A DNA stretch of 64,000 bases. It comes from Sapria himalayana (taxonomy: Eukaryota; Streptophyta; Magnoliopsida; Malpighiales; Rafflesiaceae). The position numbers and the translations under genes are program-made. The notes beneath the pieces were generated by a model. The model made no database searches and had not been told where the DNA came from. It saw nothing but the letters and a program-made list of their open reading frames with translations. How positions within the stretch are numbered: the first letter of the stretch is position 1; each line of letters opens with the position of its first letter. The stretch spans positions 1 through 64,000 of the forward strand of contig JAREIK010017241.1 in NCBI GenBank assembly GCA_029783825.1, in the 5' to 3' direction. Positions 32,490 to 46,350 of the stretch are shown one piece after another.

Positions 32490-33080
32490 CTAGTAGCATA
32501 TTGTAAGAGTTTGTTGGAGGGCGAAAATGTAAATTGGGTGTGTTGGACCAACTCGACCTTAAATTTGGCGGCCCAGTCGAGCTATCATGTGTGAGGTAAG
32601 ATTGACACGGACTAATTGCCTTGCTGGCAGTGGCCGATCAGGTAGTGCCTTGGTGCTTGTAACGACCATGTGCTGGCAGCTCCATGGCATGTGATCTGCC
32701 ATGTGGCTGTGCCTTCGTGGTATGACATGGCACTAGTCGAGCCATGCAATGGGCTGGTTGCGGAGTTGGTCCTCTGTTTTAAGGGTGATGAGTCATGGGA
32801 GCAGGGTCATCTGACCCTATTGTGGTGTAAGTCAACTCTTATTTACCTGACTTATTGTAATTGGTCATGTAACTGAGATCTGATTTACGTGGCTATTTTT
32901 TAAAAATATAAATCCAGATCCACGGGCTGTCACTCGACGAGACTTAACTTGGGATCCATGGCTGATCCTGGGTCCTTAGCCAGGTGGATTGTGCCAATGG
33001 GCTGGCCATGCATCACATAGCATGAGGCATGGCTCATGCCGGCCCAACACGGCTCGTGTTGAGCAGCATGGTATGAGCTA
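32490..33080. other. GC-richer block, right-arm counterpart of 7010-7600
   Basis: Same content in reverse complement. No conserved frame: short open frames differ between arms at several positions. Confidence 0.4.
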
Positions 33081-33084
33081 TGAT

Positions 33085-33600
33085 AATTGCAATATTCATT
33101 TTAATTACTTATTAGTTTATTTTTAAAGAAATATTAATTGCAAAATAAAATTATGAATGAGACAAAGATAATTAAATAATTTATCTTCATCAAAAAAATT
33201 TATAAACTTATAAAAAGAATCAAAAATTTAAAAATAAAAAATTATTATTTAGTAATATATTTTACTTTGATTTTGAATCTTTTTAGGTTCTACAAATATA
33301 TTTTAATTAATATTTATCTTATTAATAATAGTTTATTAATCTATTTTATGATCAGTATTATAATATCGATCAATAAAATTATTTATATTAAATTAACATG
33401 ATATTTAATTTTTATGATTATTATAATTAAATATTGTATTAAAATTTGAAAAAAAAATTAAAAATTATAATATTTTCAATGGTTATAACCTTGAAAATGA
33501 AAAAAAAAATCATAAAATTTTTTTTTTGTTTTTTAATTTTTAAAATAAAACCTATAAACCAAAAAATAACTAAATACTTAAATTACTAAACTTCTAAACC
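33085..33600 (-). repeat. Isolated satellite monomer fragment, right arm
   Basis: Mirror of 6490-7005, with its palindrome region at about 33473-33500. Confidence 0.85.
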
Positions 33601-34351
33601 TTGATACTGCTGCACCACACACACATAACGATGGACCACAGTAAATACATGCACATATTCTTGTCCATTTTGGTGTGGCATTTAGAGGGGCTAGCAAGTC
33701 CTATAAGCAGCCAGAATTATGGGCCACCAGCTTAGAGAGGGCCCCGCTAGCAAGCCGGGATGATAACATTCAGACAAGAGACGAGACCGAGCAAAGTGGT
33801 CGGTAGTAAACCCAGGAGTAGCTAGGAGTGGGTCCCACTAGCCCTATCAGGCAGCATAGAGGGCCACCCAACCATCGCCCAATAGGAGTAGCGGGTAATC
33901 CATGATTAATTGGAGAGCTGACAAAATCCGAAGCATCACCAAGCAGGGCCAGTAAGCAATGGAGTCCAGACCAGCCACACGGGAGAGAAAGATTCAAACT
34001 TGTAGTTTATGTTTGTAGTCTTATTTGTATTATGGACTTTGTATGCACAATGTACTTGTAGAGATGGATCATGACATACTCACACACACAATCTTGTTGG
34101 TTCTCTATGTAGCATGCAATGAGGGCAACTGGACCCATGAGTATCTTTATGTAGGGCCAACTAATGCATTTTGTAAATACACATTAGGCGATGCTACACT
34201 TCCAGGAGCAGAAGACCCATCTTTATAGCATTTTGTAATTTTACTTGTATTCTAGTTTGGTTGTACGCGTAGATAATTAGACTATGAGATGGACCTCATC
34301 ACACATGCACACCAATGCATGCATATTTTTTGATATTTTTTCGGTGCAACA

Positions 34352-34444
34352 TACAACCACTTCTTGGAGCTCGAGGAGGAAGCATTCTAACCCAAGAGAT
34401 ACGCTTTTGAAGATCATTGGAGCAAAAGAAGGTGGAATTCAGAG
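34352..34444 (+). pseudogene. Exon-like segment with stop, unknown protein, right copy
   Basis: It reads YNHFLELEEEAF, stop, PKRYAFEDHWSKRRWNSE and then GTGAGA. The phase joins exactly to the segment at 34614, giving WNSE/VPPKG. The protein is not recognised. The stop is shared with the left arm, so this gene was already broken before the duplication. Confidence 0.42.
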
Positions 34445-34613
34445 GTGAGAATGAATTGACAAAGCGCCATAGATATGGACTTGTGGATTTATGGGTATTT
34501 AGTTTTACATGTATTCCATTGCATAGCAATGACATAGGCAAACACTTGATGCTGCATGTCACACACATGCACAATCTTCTATTTGCATAGTTTTAATATG
34601 GTGCATCATTCAG

Positions 34614-34702
34614 GTTCCTCCAAAAGGCTTGGACAAATCCGAATGGAAAGGACGCAGTGCGCATAATGACTCAATGCCAACTCTGATGTCTGGGAATGCC
34701 AG
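34614..34702 (+). pseudogene. Exon-like segment, unknown protein, right copy
   Basis: A CAG acceptor precedes VPPKGLDKSEWKGRSAHNDS then MPTLMSGNA; a GTAATT donor follows. It is open in both arms. Codon-like character and matching phases argue for an exon, but I cannot name the gene. The sequence at 34100-34228 might hold another piece (ending GDATLPGAEDPSL) but has no clear splice structure. Confidence 0.45.
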
Positions 34703-34892
34703 GTAATTTTAGTTATATTCGTACGCTTGGAATTAGTAGGCATTATGTTTTTTTATGTATTTTATGCATAGAATCATTAAGGTGCATAGGATTTGGTGGG
34801 CTGGCCTAAATTAGTCAGCTTTTTAGTCTCTTTTAAGTTGTGTGCCTAAATGATAAATAAAGTGTGTATTTTCAAAAAAAAAACAAAAAAAA

Positions 34893-34974
34893 AACCATAA
34901 ACCCTAAAGTTTAAATCCTAAACCTTAAACCATAAACTATAACTCTACTCCATAAACCCTAAATCCTAAATCTC
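34893..34974 (-). repeat. Degenerate interstitial telomere-like tract, right arm
   Basis: CCATAAACCCTAAAG...CCTAAACCTTAAACC... with a 6-8 nt rhythm. Mirror of 5115-5194. Confidence 0.7.
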
Positions 34975-36067
34975 ATGTTTTGCACTTTTATAATCAAATG
35001 ACTAAGTGTTAAATTTAAATAGAAATTCACAACTTTTAGGAATGTCACAGATTTATCTTTTTGTATATGTAATACAAAGTCATGACTCAAGGGGTGAGTT
35101 ATGGATTCAGTCTCTTTCTTGCTTTAGATTATTGTAGCATTAGCAATGGTCATGATTGTATATTTTGTCTCTAGAACACAAAATCATATCGATTAGAATA
35201 TACCATAACTTGTGTCTCTCTATTGAACATATTGTTATGGCACTAAGAATGATCATGAATACATATTTAATCACTATAATATAGGTTCACAGTATTGGAT
35301 ATGCCCATAGCTTGTGCATTTTATCTTTATATTGCAAAGTCATTGCTCTAGGAATGATTGTAACTTTGGACATTCCTTAAGAGCAAAAGTCATGACGGTA
35401 GAAATAGTTAAAGCTCGAGTACTACTCTTTATAACTTTCTATAGCTAAAATTCTTGGGATTGGAAATATCACTATGGCTTTTTCCTTTGATATGTGACCT
35501 CAAGTGTCAATATGCAAGACTAATATATTGAGCAATGATTAAAACCTTTTATATGTTTGAATATATTTCATTTATACCTTTTGGGTATTGTGAGCTTGTA
35601 TACATAACTCATTTTATATAAAAAGAAATAAATGATACTTTTCATATCCATGAGGATATAAAAAAAAGGCTTAGACATGCCAATAAAATAAATTTTTTGA
35701 TTCTTGATTGAATGAGAGCCCATACTTCTTGCCCTACTCAAACCACCCTGGGGCTAGTTTGTTCTATTGGCTACAAGGTGGTTATTTTTTTAGAGGTGAA
35801 CTATGTTTTAAAAAAATTGCTTTGAGTGTGTGCATGAGAGATATTTTAGAAGAAATTACAATAATCAACATAAATAGCATCCTAAACAACTAGCTATTTC
35901 AACACATAGGGGTACAACTTTGGTTTAGTCTGTTAGCTTACATGAGTCAAATTACCTTTGATAGCCCAGTGATTCAACATCACATATGATGATACATAAT
36001 TTCGATAAAGTAAAAGCTCCTATTATTTTGGATATAGCTTTAGCAATCATTATAGAGTTGAAAGAAG
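34975..36067. other. Unrecognised AT-rich spacer, right-arm counterpart of 4016-5114
   Basis: No supported gene. A 61-codon frame at 35708-35893 is absent from the left arm in this form. Confidence 0.5.
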
Positions 36068-39000
36068 AACAAAATAAATTATTTTAATTATTCATTATAA
36101 TTTAAATTTTTATTTTATTTATTTATCAGTTTATTATTATAGAAATATTAATTACAAAATAAATTATTAGTGAGATGGTTCTAATTTAAATTAAACTGGT
36201 ATATCCTAAATAATAAAGAATAAATCTCATTTTTTTTTCATATTAATTTTAAATATTCAAATTTAATTATTAATTTGTTTATTTTTATATAAATATTAAT
36301 TACAAAATAAATTATGAGTTACACAAATATAATTTATATAAATTATTTTTCATCAAAATAATATAGATAAACTTTTTAAAAGAAAAAAAATTCAAAACAA
36401 ATATAATATATTTTGCTTTGCTTCTGAATCATTTTAGGTTTTGTACTTATATTATAATTGATATCTATCTTATTAATAAAAGATTATTAATTTATTTTAT
36501 GATCATTATTAGAATATTTATCAATAAAATAGTTTATATTGAATTTATATGATATATAAATATAATGATTATTATAACTAAATATTGAATTCACTTTTGA
36601 GAAAAATTTATAAATTATTATATTTTATAAGGTTATAACCTTTGAAAATATCAAAAAATAATTAAAATAAATTTTTTGTTTTTTTATTTTTTAAATAAAA
36701 CCTATAAACTACTAAATGCATACACAGTTAAAAAAGTAAACTCCTACAACCCATAATGCATAAATACAGTAACCATTAAATCGATATATAATACATAATA
36801 AATAATAAATCTAATTTTTATTTCTATTTATTATAATTTTAAATATTCATTTTAATTATTTATTAGTTTATTTTTATTTAAAAATTTATTACAAAATAAA
36901 TTATGAGTGTGACAAATATAATTTAAATAATTTATTTTTAATGAAAAAATATATATATGCATATAAAAGAAGTAAAAATTTAAAAATATTATCCAGTAAT
37001 ATATTTTACTTTAATTTTGAATCAATTTGGGTTTTGTAAAAATTTTTTAGTTAATTTCTATCTCTTTATTAATAGTATATTAATTTAACTTTTGATCATT
37101 ATTATAATATATATCAATAAAATTGTTTATATTAAATTTATATGATATATAATTAGTAAGATTATTTAAGCAAAATATTATATTTACATTAAAAAAAATT
37201 TAAATATTATTATATTTTCAAAGGTTATAAACCTATGAAAATCAGAAAAAATTATAAAAATTTGTTTATTATTTTTTTGTTTAAATAAAACCTATAAACC
37301 ACTAAATGCCTAAAAAAATAAATCGCTAAATTTTCAAATGACAAAACATCTAAATACTTAAACCATTAAACTGGTATACATTAATAATAAATCATAAATC
37401 TCATTTTAATTATTATTTAGTATAATTTAAAATTTTTATTTTAATTATTTATCAGTTTATTTTTATAGAAATATTAATTATAAAATAAATTATTATTGAG
37501 ACATTTATAATTAAAATTAAACTGGTATACATTAAATAATAATTAATAAATCTCATTTTTTTCATTATAAATTTAAATATTCATTTTAATTATTTATTTG
37601 TTTATTTTTATATAAATATTAATACAAAATTAATTATGAGTTAGACAAATATAATTTATATAAATTATTTTTAATCAAAAAATATAGATAAATTTTTTAA
37701 AATAAATAAAATCAAAACAAAAAACTATTATATTGTAATATATTTTGCTTTTCTTTTGAATTATTTTAGGTTTTGTAATTATATTGTAATTATATTTTAA
37801 TTAATAATTATCTTATTAATAATAGATTATTTATTTATTTTTTTATCGTTATTAGAATATTTATCAATAAAATTGGTTATATTGAATTTATATGATATAT
37901 AAATATAATGATTATTATAACTAAATATCGTATTCACTTTAAAAAAAATTTAAAAATTATTATATTTTCAAATATTATAACCTTAAAAAATGAGAAAAAA
38001 TAATAAAATAAATTTTTTGTTCTTCCATTTTTTAAATAAACCTATATATCATTAAATGCTTACTTACTTAATTAGTAAGCTCATAAATCCCGAAACCCCT
38101 AAATACATAAACCTTTTAACAGGTATATAATACTTAATAAATAATAAATCTCATTTTTATTTTTATTTATTATAATTTTAAATATTCATTTTAACTATTT
38201 ATAGTTTAATTTTTTAGAAAAATTAATTACAAAATTAATTTCGAGTGAGACAAATATTATTTAAATAATTTATTTTAATAAAAAAAATATAAGCTTATAA
38301 AAAGAAGAAAAATTTTAAAAATTAAATATTATTATTTAGTAATATATTTTGATTTGATTTTGAATCATTTTGTGTTATGTAAATATATTTAATTAATATT
38401 TATATTATTAATAATAGAATATTAATTTAATTTTTGATCATTATTATAATATCTATCTTTAAAATTATTATATTGAATTATATGATATATAATTAGTAAG
38501 ATTAATATAAATATACATTGTATTCACATTTCAAAAAATTTTAAAAATTATTTTATTTCAATGATTATAACCTTTGAAAATTAGAAAAAATCAAAAAATA
38601 ATTTTAAATTTTTATTATATAATAAAACCTATAAACCACTAAATGCCTAAAAACATAAATTGCTAAACTCCTTAACGACAAAACTCCTAAATAATAAAAC
38701 CATTAAACAGGTTTACCATATATAATAAATCATAAATCTCATTTTAATTTGTATTCTTTATAATTTTAAATATTCATTTTAATTATTTATTAGTTTATTT
38801 TTATAGAAATATCAATCACAAAATAAATAATTAGTGCGACAAATATAATTTTAATAATTTATTTTTAATCAAAAAAAATTAGCTTATATAAAGAAGTAAA
38901 AATTTTTAAAAAAATTATTATTTAGTAATTTATTTTAATTTGATTTTGAATCATTATATATAATTTTTGTAATTATATTTAATTGCGATCAATCTTATTA

Positions 39001-42000
39001 ATAATAGTTTATTAATTTATTATTTGTTCATTTTTATAATATCGAACAATAAAATTACTTATATTCAATTAAAATGTTTTATAATTATAAAGTTATGATA
39101 ACTAAATATTATAATTACATTTGAAAAAAATTTAAAAATTGTTATATTTTCAAAGGTTATAACCTTCAAAAATGATAAAAAATCACAAAAATAATTTTGT
39201 ATTATTTTATTATTTAAATAAAACTTATAAACCACTAAATGCCTAAACATTTAAATCTCTAGACTCCAAAACCCCAAAACCCCCTAAATACTTATACCAT
39301 TGAACCTATATTACCTAAATAATAAATAATAAATCTCATTTTTATTTGTATTCATTATAATTTTAAATATTTCATTTTAATAATTTTTGAGTTTATTTTT
39401 ATAGAAATATTAATTACAATATAAATAATGAGTGAAACAGATATAATTTAAATAAATTATTTTTTTGAAAAAAAAATAAGCTTATAAAAATAAACAAAAT
39501 TTCAAAAATTTAAAATTTAATTTAGTAATATAATTTACGTTGATTTTGAATTATTTTGGGTTATGTAAATATATTTTAATTAATATCTATCTTATTAATA
39601 ATAGTTTATTAATTTATTTTTTGATCATTTTTATAATATATATTAATACATTTTTTATATTGAATCTAAAACAAATATAATTATTAAGATCATTATAACT
39701 AAGTATTGTATTCATATTTTAGAACTATTAAAAAATTATTATATTTTTAAAGGTCATAACCTTTGAAAATCACGAAAATTCATAAAAATAAATTTTTTGT
39801 TATTTCATTGATTAAATAATACCTATAAACAAGAAAATGTGAAAACATATAAATCAATAAACTACTTAACCCCAAAACCACAAAAAACTTAAACAATTAA
39901 ATAATAAATCATAAATCTCATTTTATTAGTATTCATTATAATTTTAAATATACATTATAATTATTTATTAATTTAATTTTATAGAAATATAAATTAAAAA
40001 ATAAATTATTAGTGAGACAAATATAATTTAAATAATTTATTTTTCGTTAAAAAATATATAGGCTTATTAATTGGATACAAAATTTAAAAATTTAAAATTA
40101 ATATTTAGTAAAATATTTCACTTTGATTTTGAGTCATTTTAGGTTTTGCAAATATATTTTAAACAATATTTATCTTATTAATAATATGTTATTAATTTTT
40201 TATGATCATTATTATAATAAATATCAATAAAATAGTTTATATTGAATTTATATGATATATAATTATTATGATTATTATAACTTCATATTGTATTCACTTT
40301 TCAAAAAAAATTTAAAAATTATTATATTTTCAATGGTTATAACCTTCAAAAATGAGAAAAAATAACAAAATTAAAATTTTTGTTATTTTATTTTTTATAT
40401 AAAACCTATAAACCACTAAATGACTAAATACTAAAATGACTAAACTACTAAACCCCGAAGCCCATAAATACTTAAAACATTAAATTAGTATAGTCTAAAT
40501 AATAAATCATAAATCTCAGTTTTATTAGTATTCATTATAATTTTAAATATTTATTTTAATTATTTATCAGTTTATTTTTATAGAACTATTAATTACAAAA
40601 TAAATTATTAGTGCGACATATATAATTTAAATAATTTATTTTTATCAAATAAAAATGCTCATAAAAAAGGCAAAATTTTAAAAATAAAAAATTATTATTA
40701 ATAATATATCTTATTTTGATTTTGAATTATTTTAGATTTTACAATTATATTTTAATTTATATCATTCTTATAAATACAAGTTTATTAATTTATTTATTGA
40801 TCATTATTATAATATCTATCAATAAAATTATTTATATTGAGTTTACATTATATATAATTATTAAGATTATTATAACTAAATATTATATTCACATTTAAAA
40901 AAATTTAAAAATTATTATATTTTCAAAGGTTACAACCTTCAAAAATTAAAAAAATCAAAAAATTAAATTTTTTGTTTTTTCATTCTTTAAATAAAAACTA
41001 TAAATCACTAAAGGTCTAAACAATTAAATCACTAAACTCCTAAACCATAAAACACCTAAATACTTAAACCATTAAACCGATATATCCTGAATAATAAATA
41101 ATAAATCTCATTTTATTTGTATTCATTATAATTTTAAATATTCATTTTAATTATTTAGTAGTTTATTATTTTAGAATTATAAATTACAAAATAAATTATG
41201 AGTAAGACAAATATAATTTAAATTATTTATTTTTAATAACAAAAATATAAACTTATAAAAAAAGCAAAACATTAAAAAAAATTATTATTTAGTAATATAT
41301 TTTACTTTGATTTGAATAAATTTAGATTTTGAAAATACTTTTTAAATAATAACTATTTTATTAATAATAGTTTATTAATTTATATTTTGATCATAATTAC
41401 AATATCTAGCAATATAATTATTTATATTGAATTTAAATAAATTATAATTATGAAGATTATTATAAATAAATATTATATTTACATTTAAAAAAAAATTAAA
41501 AATTATTATATTTTCAAAGGATATTCTTCAAAAATTATAAAAAATAATAAAAATAAATTTTTTGCTATATCATTGTTTAAATAAAACTTATAAACCACTA
41601 AATGCCTAAACACTTAAACATCTAAACTCCTAAACACAAAAGCCCCTAAATACTTAAACTTTAAAACTCAAACCTAAAATATAAGTTAAATAATTTATTA
41701 AAATATTAATGACAAAATAAATTATGAGTGATACAAATATAATTTAAATAATTTATTTTTCATCAATAAAAAATATAAGCTTATAAAAAAATCAAAAACT
41801 AAAAAACAAAAATTATTATTTAGTAATAAATTTTACTTGGACTTTGAATAATTTTAGGTTTTGCAATTATATTTTAATTTATATCCATCATAATAATAAT
41901 AAAATATTAATTTATTTTTTGATAATTGATATCATATCTATGAATAAAATTGTTTATATTTAGTTTATATTATATATAATTATAAAGATTATTATTACTA

Positions 42001-44968
42001 AATATTTTATTAACATTTTTAAAAAATTTTAAATTTATTATATTGTAGAAGGTTATAACCTTTGAAAATGTGAAAAAATATCAAAAACAATTTTAATATT
42101 ATTTCATTGTATAAACAAAACATATAAACCACTAAATGCCTAAAAACATAAATAGCTAAAGTCCTTAACGAGAAAACCTCTAAATACTTAAAATATTAAA
42201 CTGTTATACATCAATAATAAATCATAAATCTCATTTTAATTTTTATTCAATATAATTTTAAATTTTTATTTTAAGTATTTATCAGTTTATTTTTTATAGA
42301 AATATTAATTACAAAATAAATTATTAGTAAGACAAATATAATTTAAAATATTTATATTTCATCAAAAAAAATATAAGCTTATAACAATAGGCACAATTTT
42401 AAAAACAAAAATTTATTATTTAGTAAAATATTTTATTTTGATTTTGTATAATTTTAGATTTTGCATTTATATTTTAATTTATATCATTCATTTTAATAAT
42501 AGTTTATTAATTATTTATTGATCATTATTATAATATCTATTAATAAAATTATTTATATTGAGTTTACATTATATATAATTATTAAGATTATCATAAATAA
42601 ATATTATATTCACATTTAAAAAAAATTAAAGATTATTATATTTTCAAAGGTTATAACCTTCAAAAATTAAAAAAAATCAAAATATTAAATTTTTTGTTTT
42701 TTCATTCTTTAAATAAAAACTATAAATCACTAAAGGCGCAAACACTTAAATCACTAAACCCCAAAACATCTAGATACCTAAACCATTAAAATTGTATATT
42801 CTCAATAATAAATAATAAATCTCACTTTTATTTGTATTTATTATAATTTTAAATATTCATTTTAATTATTTTTTAGTTTATTTTTATATAATTATAAATT
42901 ACAAAATATAATATGAGGAAGACAAATATAATTTAAATAATTTACTTTTAAGAACAATAAAAATATACTTATAAAAAGAAGTAAAACATCAAAAACATTA
43001 TTATTTAGTAATTTATTTTACTTTGATTTTTAATAAATTTAGGTTTTGCAAATATATTTTAAATAATATCTATCTTATTTATAATAGTTTATTAATTTAT
43101 TTTTTGATCATTAATATAATATCTATCAATATAATTATTTATATTGAATTTATATGATATATAATTATTAATATTATCAAGACTAAATATCGTATTCACA
43201 TTTTAAAAAAAATTAATAATTGTTATATTTTTAAAGGTTATAACCTTAAAAAATGAGAAAAAATAACAAAAAATAAATTTTTATTTATATCATTGTTTAA
43301 ATAAAACTTATAAACTATTAAATACCTAAACACATAAATTTCTAAACTTCTAAACCTCGAATCCCCTAAATACTTAAAACTTTAAACTCATAAACCTTAA
43401 ATATAATTTAAATAATTTATTGAAATATTAATTACAAAATAAATTATGAGTGATACAAATATAATTTAAATAATTATCTTTCATCAAAAAAAATATATAA
43501 TCTTATAAAATAAGCCAAAAACTAAAAACAAAAATTATTATTTAGTAATAAATTTACTTTGATTTTTAATCATTTAGTTTTTGTAATTAAATTTTAATTT
43601 ATATCTATCATATTAATAATAGTTTATTAATTTATTTTTTGATAATTGATATAATATCTATCAATAAAATTGTTTATATTTAGTATATATTATATATAGT
43701 TATAATAATTATTATTACTAAATATTATATTCACATTTTAAAAAAAATTTTAAATTATTATTATTATATTTTCAAAGGTTATAATCTTTAAAAATTTGAA
43801 AAAATATCAAAGATAATTTATTTATTATTTCATTGTTTAAATAAAACTTATAAACCACTAAATTCCTAAATACTTAAATGAATAACTTCTAAATCTCGAA
43901 AACCTTAAATAAATAATTTCTTTAATCAGATATATCCTAAATAATAAACAATAAATCTCATTTTTATTTTTTTCATTATAATTTTAAATATTTATTTTAA
44001 TTATTTATTTTTTTATTTTTTTATAAATATTAATTACAAAATAAAATATGCGTTAGATGTTTATAATTTTTATAAATTATTTTTCATCAAAAAAATATAG
44101 ATAAACTTAATAAAAGAAAAAAAAATTAAAAACAAAAAATTATTATATAATAATATAATTTGCTTTTCTTCTGAATGTTTATTACTTTTGTAATTATATT
44201 TTAATTGATATCTATCTTATTAATAATAGATTATTAATTTATGTATTGATCATTATTAGAATATTTATTAATAAAATTATTTATATTGAATTTATATGAT
44301 ATTTAAATATAATGATTATTCTAACTAAATATTGAATTCACTTTTGAAAAAAATTTTAAAATTATTATATTTTCAAAGATTATAACCTATGAAAATTTGT
44401 AAAAATAAAAAAAATATTTTTTTTTGATATTTCATTGTTTAAATAAAACCTATAAACCACTAAATGCCTAAACACTTAAATCAATAACTCCTAAATCTCT
44501 AAAACCTTAAATAATAAATAATAATCCTTTTAAAATGGTAACCCTAAATGATAAATACTAAATCTCAATATTATTTTTTTCATTATAATTTTAAATATTC
44601 ATTTTAATTATTTATTCGTTTATTTATATATAAATATTAATTACAAAATAAATTATGAGTTAGACAAATATAATTATTATAAATTATTTTTCATCGAAAA
44701 ATATAGATAAACTTATAAAAAGAATAAAAAATTCAAAAACTAAAATTTATTATATAGTAATATATTTTGGTCTCCTTCTGAATCATTTTAGATTTTGTAA
44801 TTATATTTTAATTGATATCTATCTTATTAATAATTGTTTATTAATTTATTTTTTGATCTTTATTAGAATATTTATAAATAAAATTGTTTATATTGAATTT
44901 ATAGGATATATAAATATAATGATGATTATAACTAAATATTGAATTCACTTTCGAAAAAAATTTAAAAA

Positions 44969-45010
44969 TTTTCATATTTCCAAAGGTTATAACCTTTGGA
45001 AATATGAAAA
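44969..45010. repeat. 42-bp perfect palindrome in a satellite monomer
   Basis: Perfect dyad centred between 44989 and 44990, core CCAAAGGTTATAACCTTTGG. Compared with the common form, T-to-C in one half is matched by A-to-G in the other. Confidence 0.95.
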
Positions 45011-46318
45011 AATAATAAAAATAAATTTTATGATATTTTATTTTTTAAATAAAACATATAAACCACTAAATGCATACACAGTTATATCAGTAAACTCCTA
45101 AACCCTTTACTGCCTAAATACATAAACCATTAATCCGCTATATAATACTTAATAATTAATAAATTGAATTTTTATTTCAATTTATTATTATTATAAATAT
45201 TCATTTTACTTATTTATTAGTTTATTTTAATAGAAATTTTTATTACAAAATAAATTATGAGTGAACACATATAATTTAAATAATTTATTTTTAATCAAAA
45301 AATATATATATGCTTTTAAAAGAAGTATAAAAGAAGTATTATTAAAAATTAAAAATTATTATCAACTAATATAATTTACATTAATTTTGAATCAATTTGG
45401 GTTTTGTAAATATTTTTTAATTAATATCTATCTTATTATAAATAGTTTATTAATTTAATTTTTGATCATTATTATAATATCTATCAATAAAATTGTTTAT
45501 ATTTATTTTATATGATATAGAATTATTAAAATTATTTTAACTAAATATTGTATTCAAATTTCAAAAAAATTTCAAATATTATTAAAATTTCAAAGGTTAT
45601 AACATTTGAAAATGACAAAAAATTACAATTTTATTTGTTATTCTATTGTTTAAATAAAACCTATAAATCACTAAATGCCTAAAAACATAAATCGCTAAAC
45701 TCATAAATGACAAAACCACAAAATACTTAAACCATTATACTGGTATACATTAATAATAAATCATAAATATCATTTTAATTTTTATTCAGTATAATTTTAA
45801 ATTTTTATTTTAATTATTTATCAGTTTATTTTTATAGAAATATTAATTACAAAATAAATTATTAGTGAGACAAATATAACTTAAATTAAACCGGTATACC
45901 CTAATAATAAATAATAAATCCCATTTTCTTTTTATTATAATTTTTAATATTCATTTTAATTATTAATTTTTTATTTTTATATAAAAATTAATTAAAAAAT
46001 AAATTATGAGTTAGACAAATATAATTTATGTAAATTATTTTTAATCAAAAAAATATAGAGAAACCTTTTAAAATAAAAAAAAATTTCAAAACAAAAAATT
46101 ATTATATAGTAATATATTTTGCTTTATGAATAATTTTATGCTTTGTAATTATATTTTAAATGATATCTATCTTATTAATAATAGATTATTAATTTATTTT
46201 TTGATCATTATTAGAATATTTCTCACTAAAATTGTTTATGTTGAAATATGATATATAAAAATATTGATTATTATAACTAAATATTGAATTCACTTTTGAA
46301 AACAATTTAAAAATTCTT

Positions 46319-46350
46319 ATATTTTCAAAGGTTATAACCTTTGAAAATAT
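46319..46350. repeat. 32-bp perfect palindrome in a satellite monomer
   Basis: Perfect dyad with core CAAAGGTTATAACCTTTG flanked symmetrically by A/T. An identical 32-bp dyad occurs at 63520-63551. Confidence 0.95.

Larger units (their letters stand above)
30267..40050 (-). repeat. Right arm of giant inverted duplication (IR1)
   Basis: Reverse complement of 9765 to 1. It begins inside NOL10 intron 11 and runs through exons 12-16, the spacer, the telomere-like tract and the satellite array. The right boundary given here is only where the left arm leaves the window. Confidence 0.95.

Noticed and set aside
1..40050. Assembly artefact as the explanation for the inverted duplication.
   Set aside because: The arms differ by many substitutions, indels, a private 31-bp duplication and microsatellite lengths, so they are distinct sequences. 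A mis-join of two real loci cannot be excluded from sequence alone.
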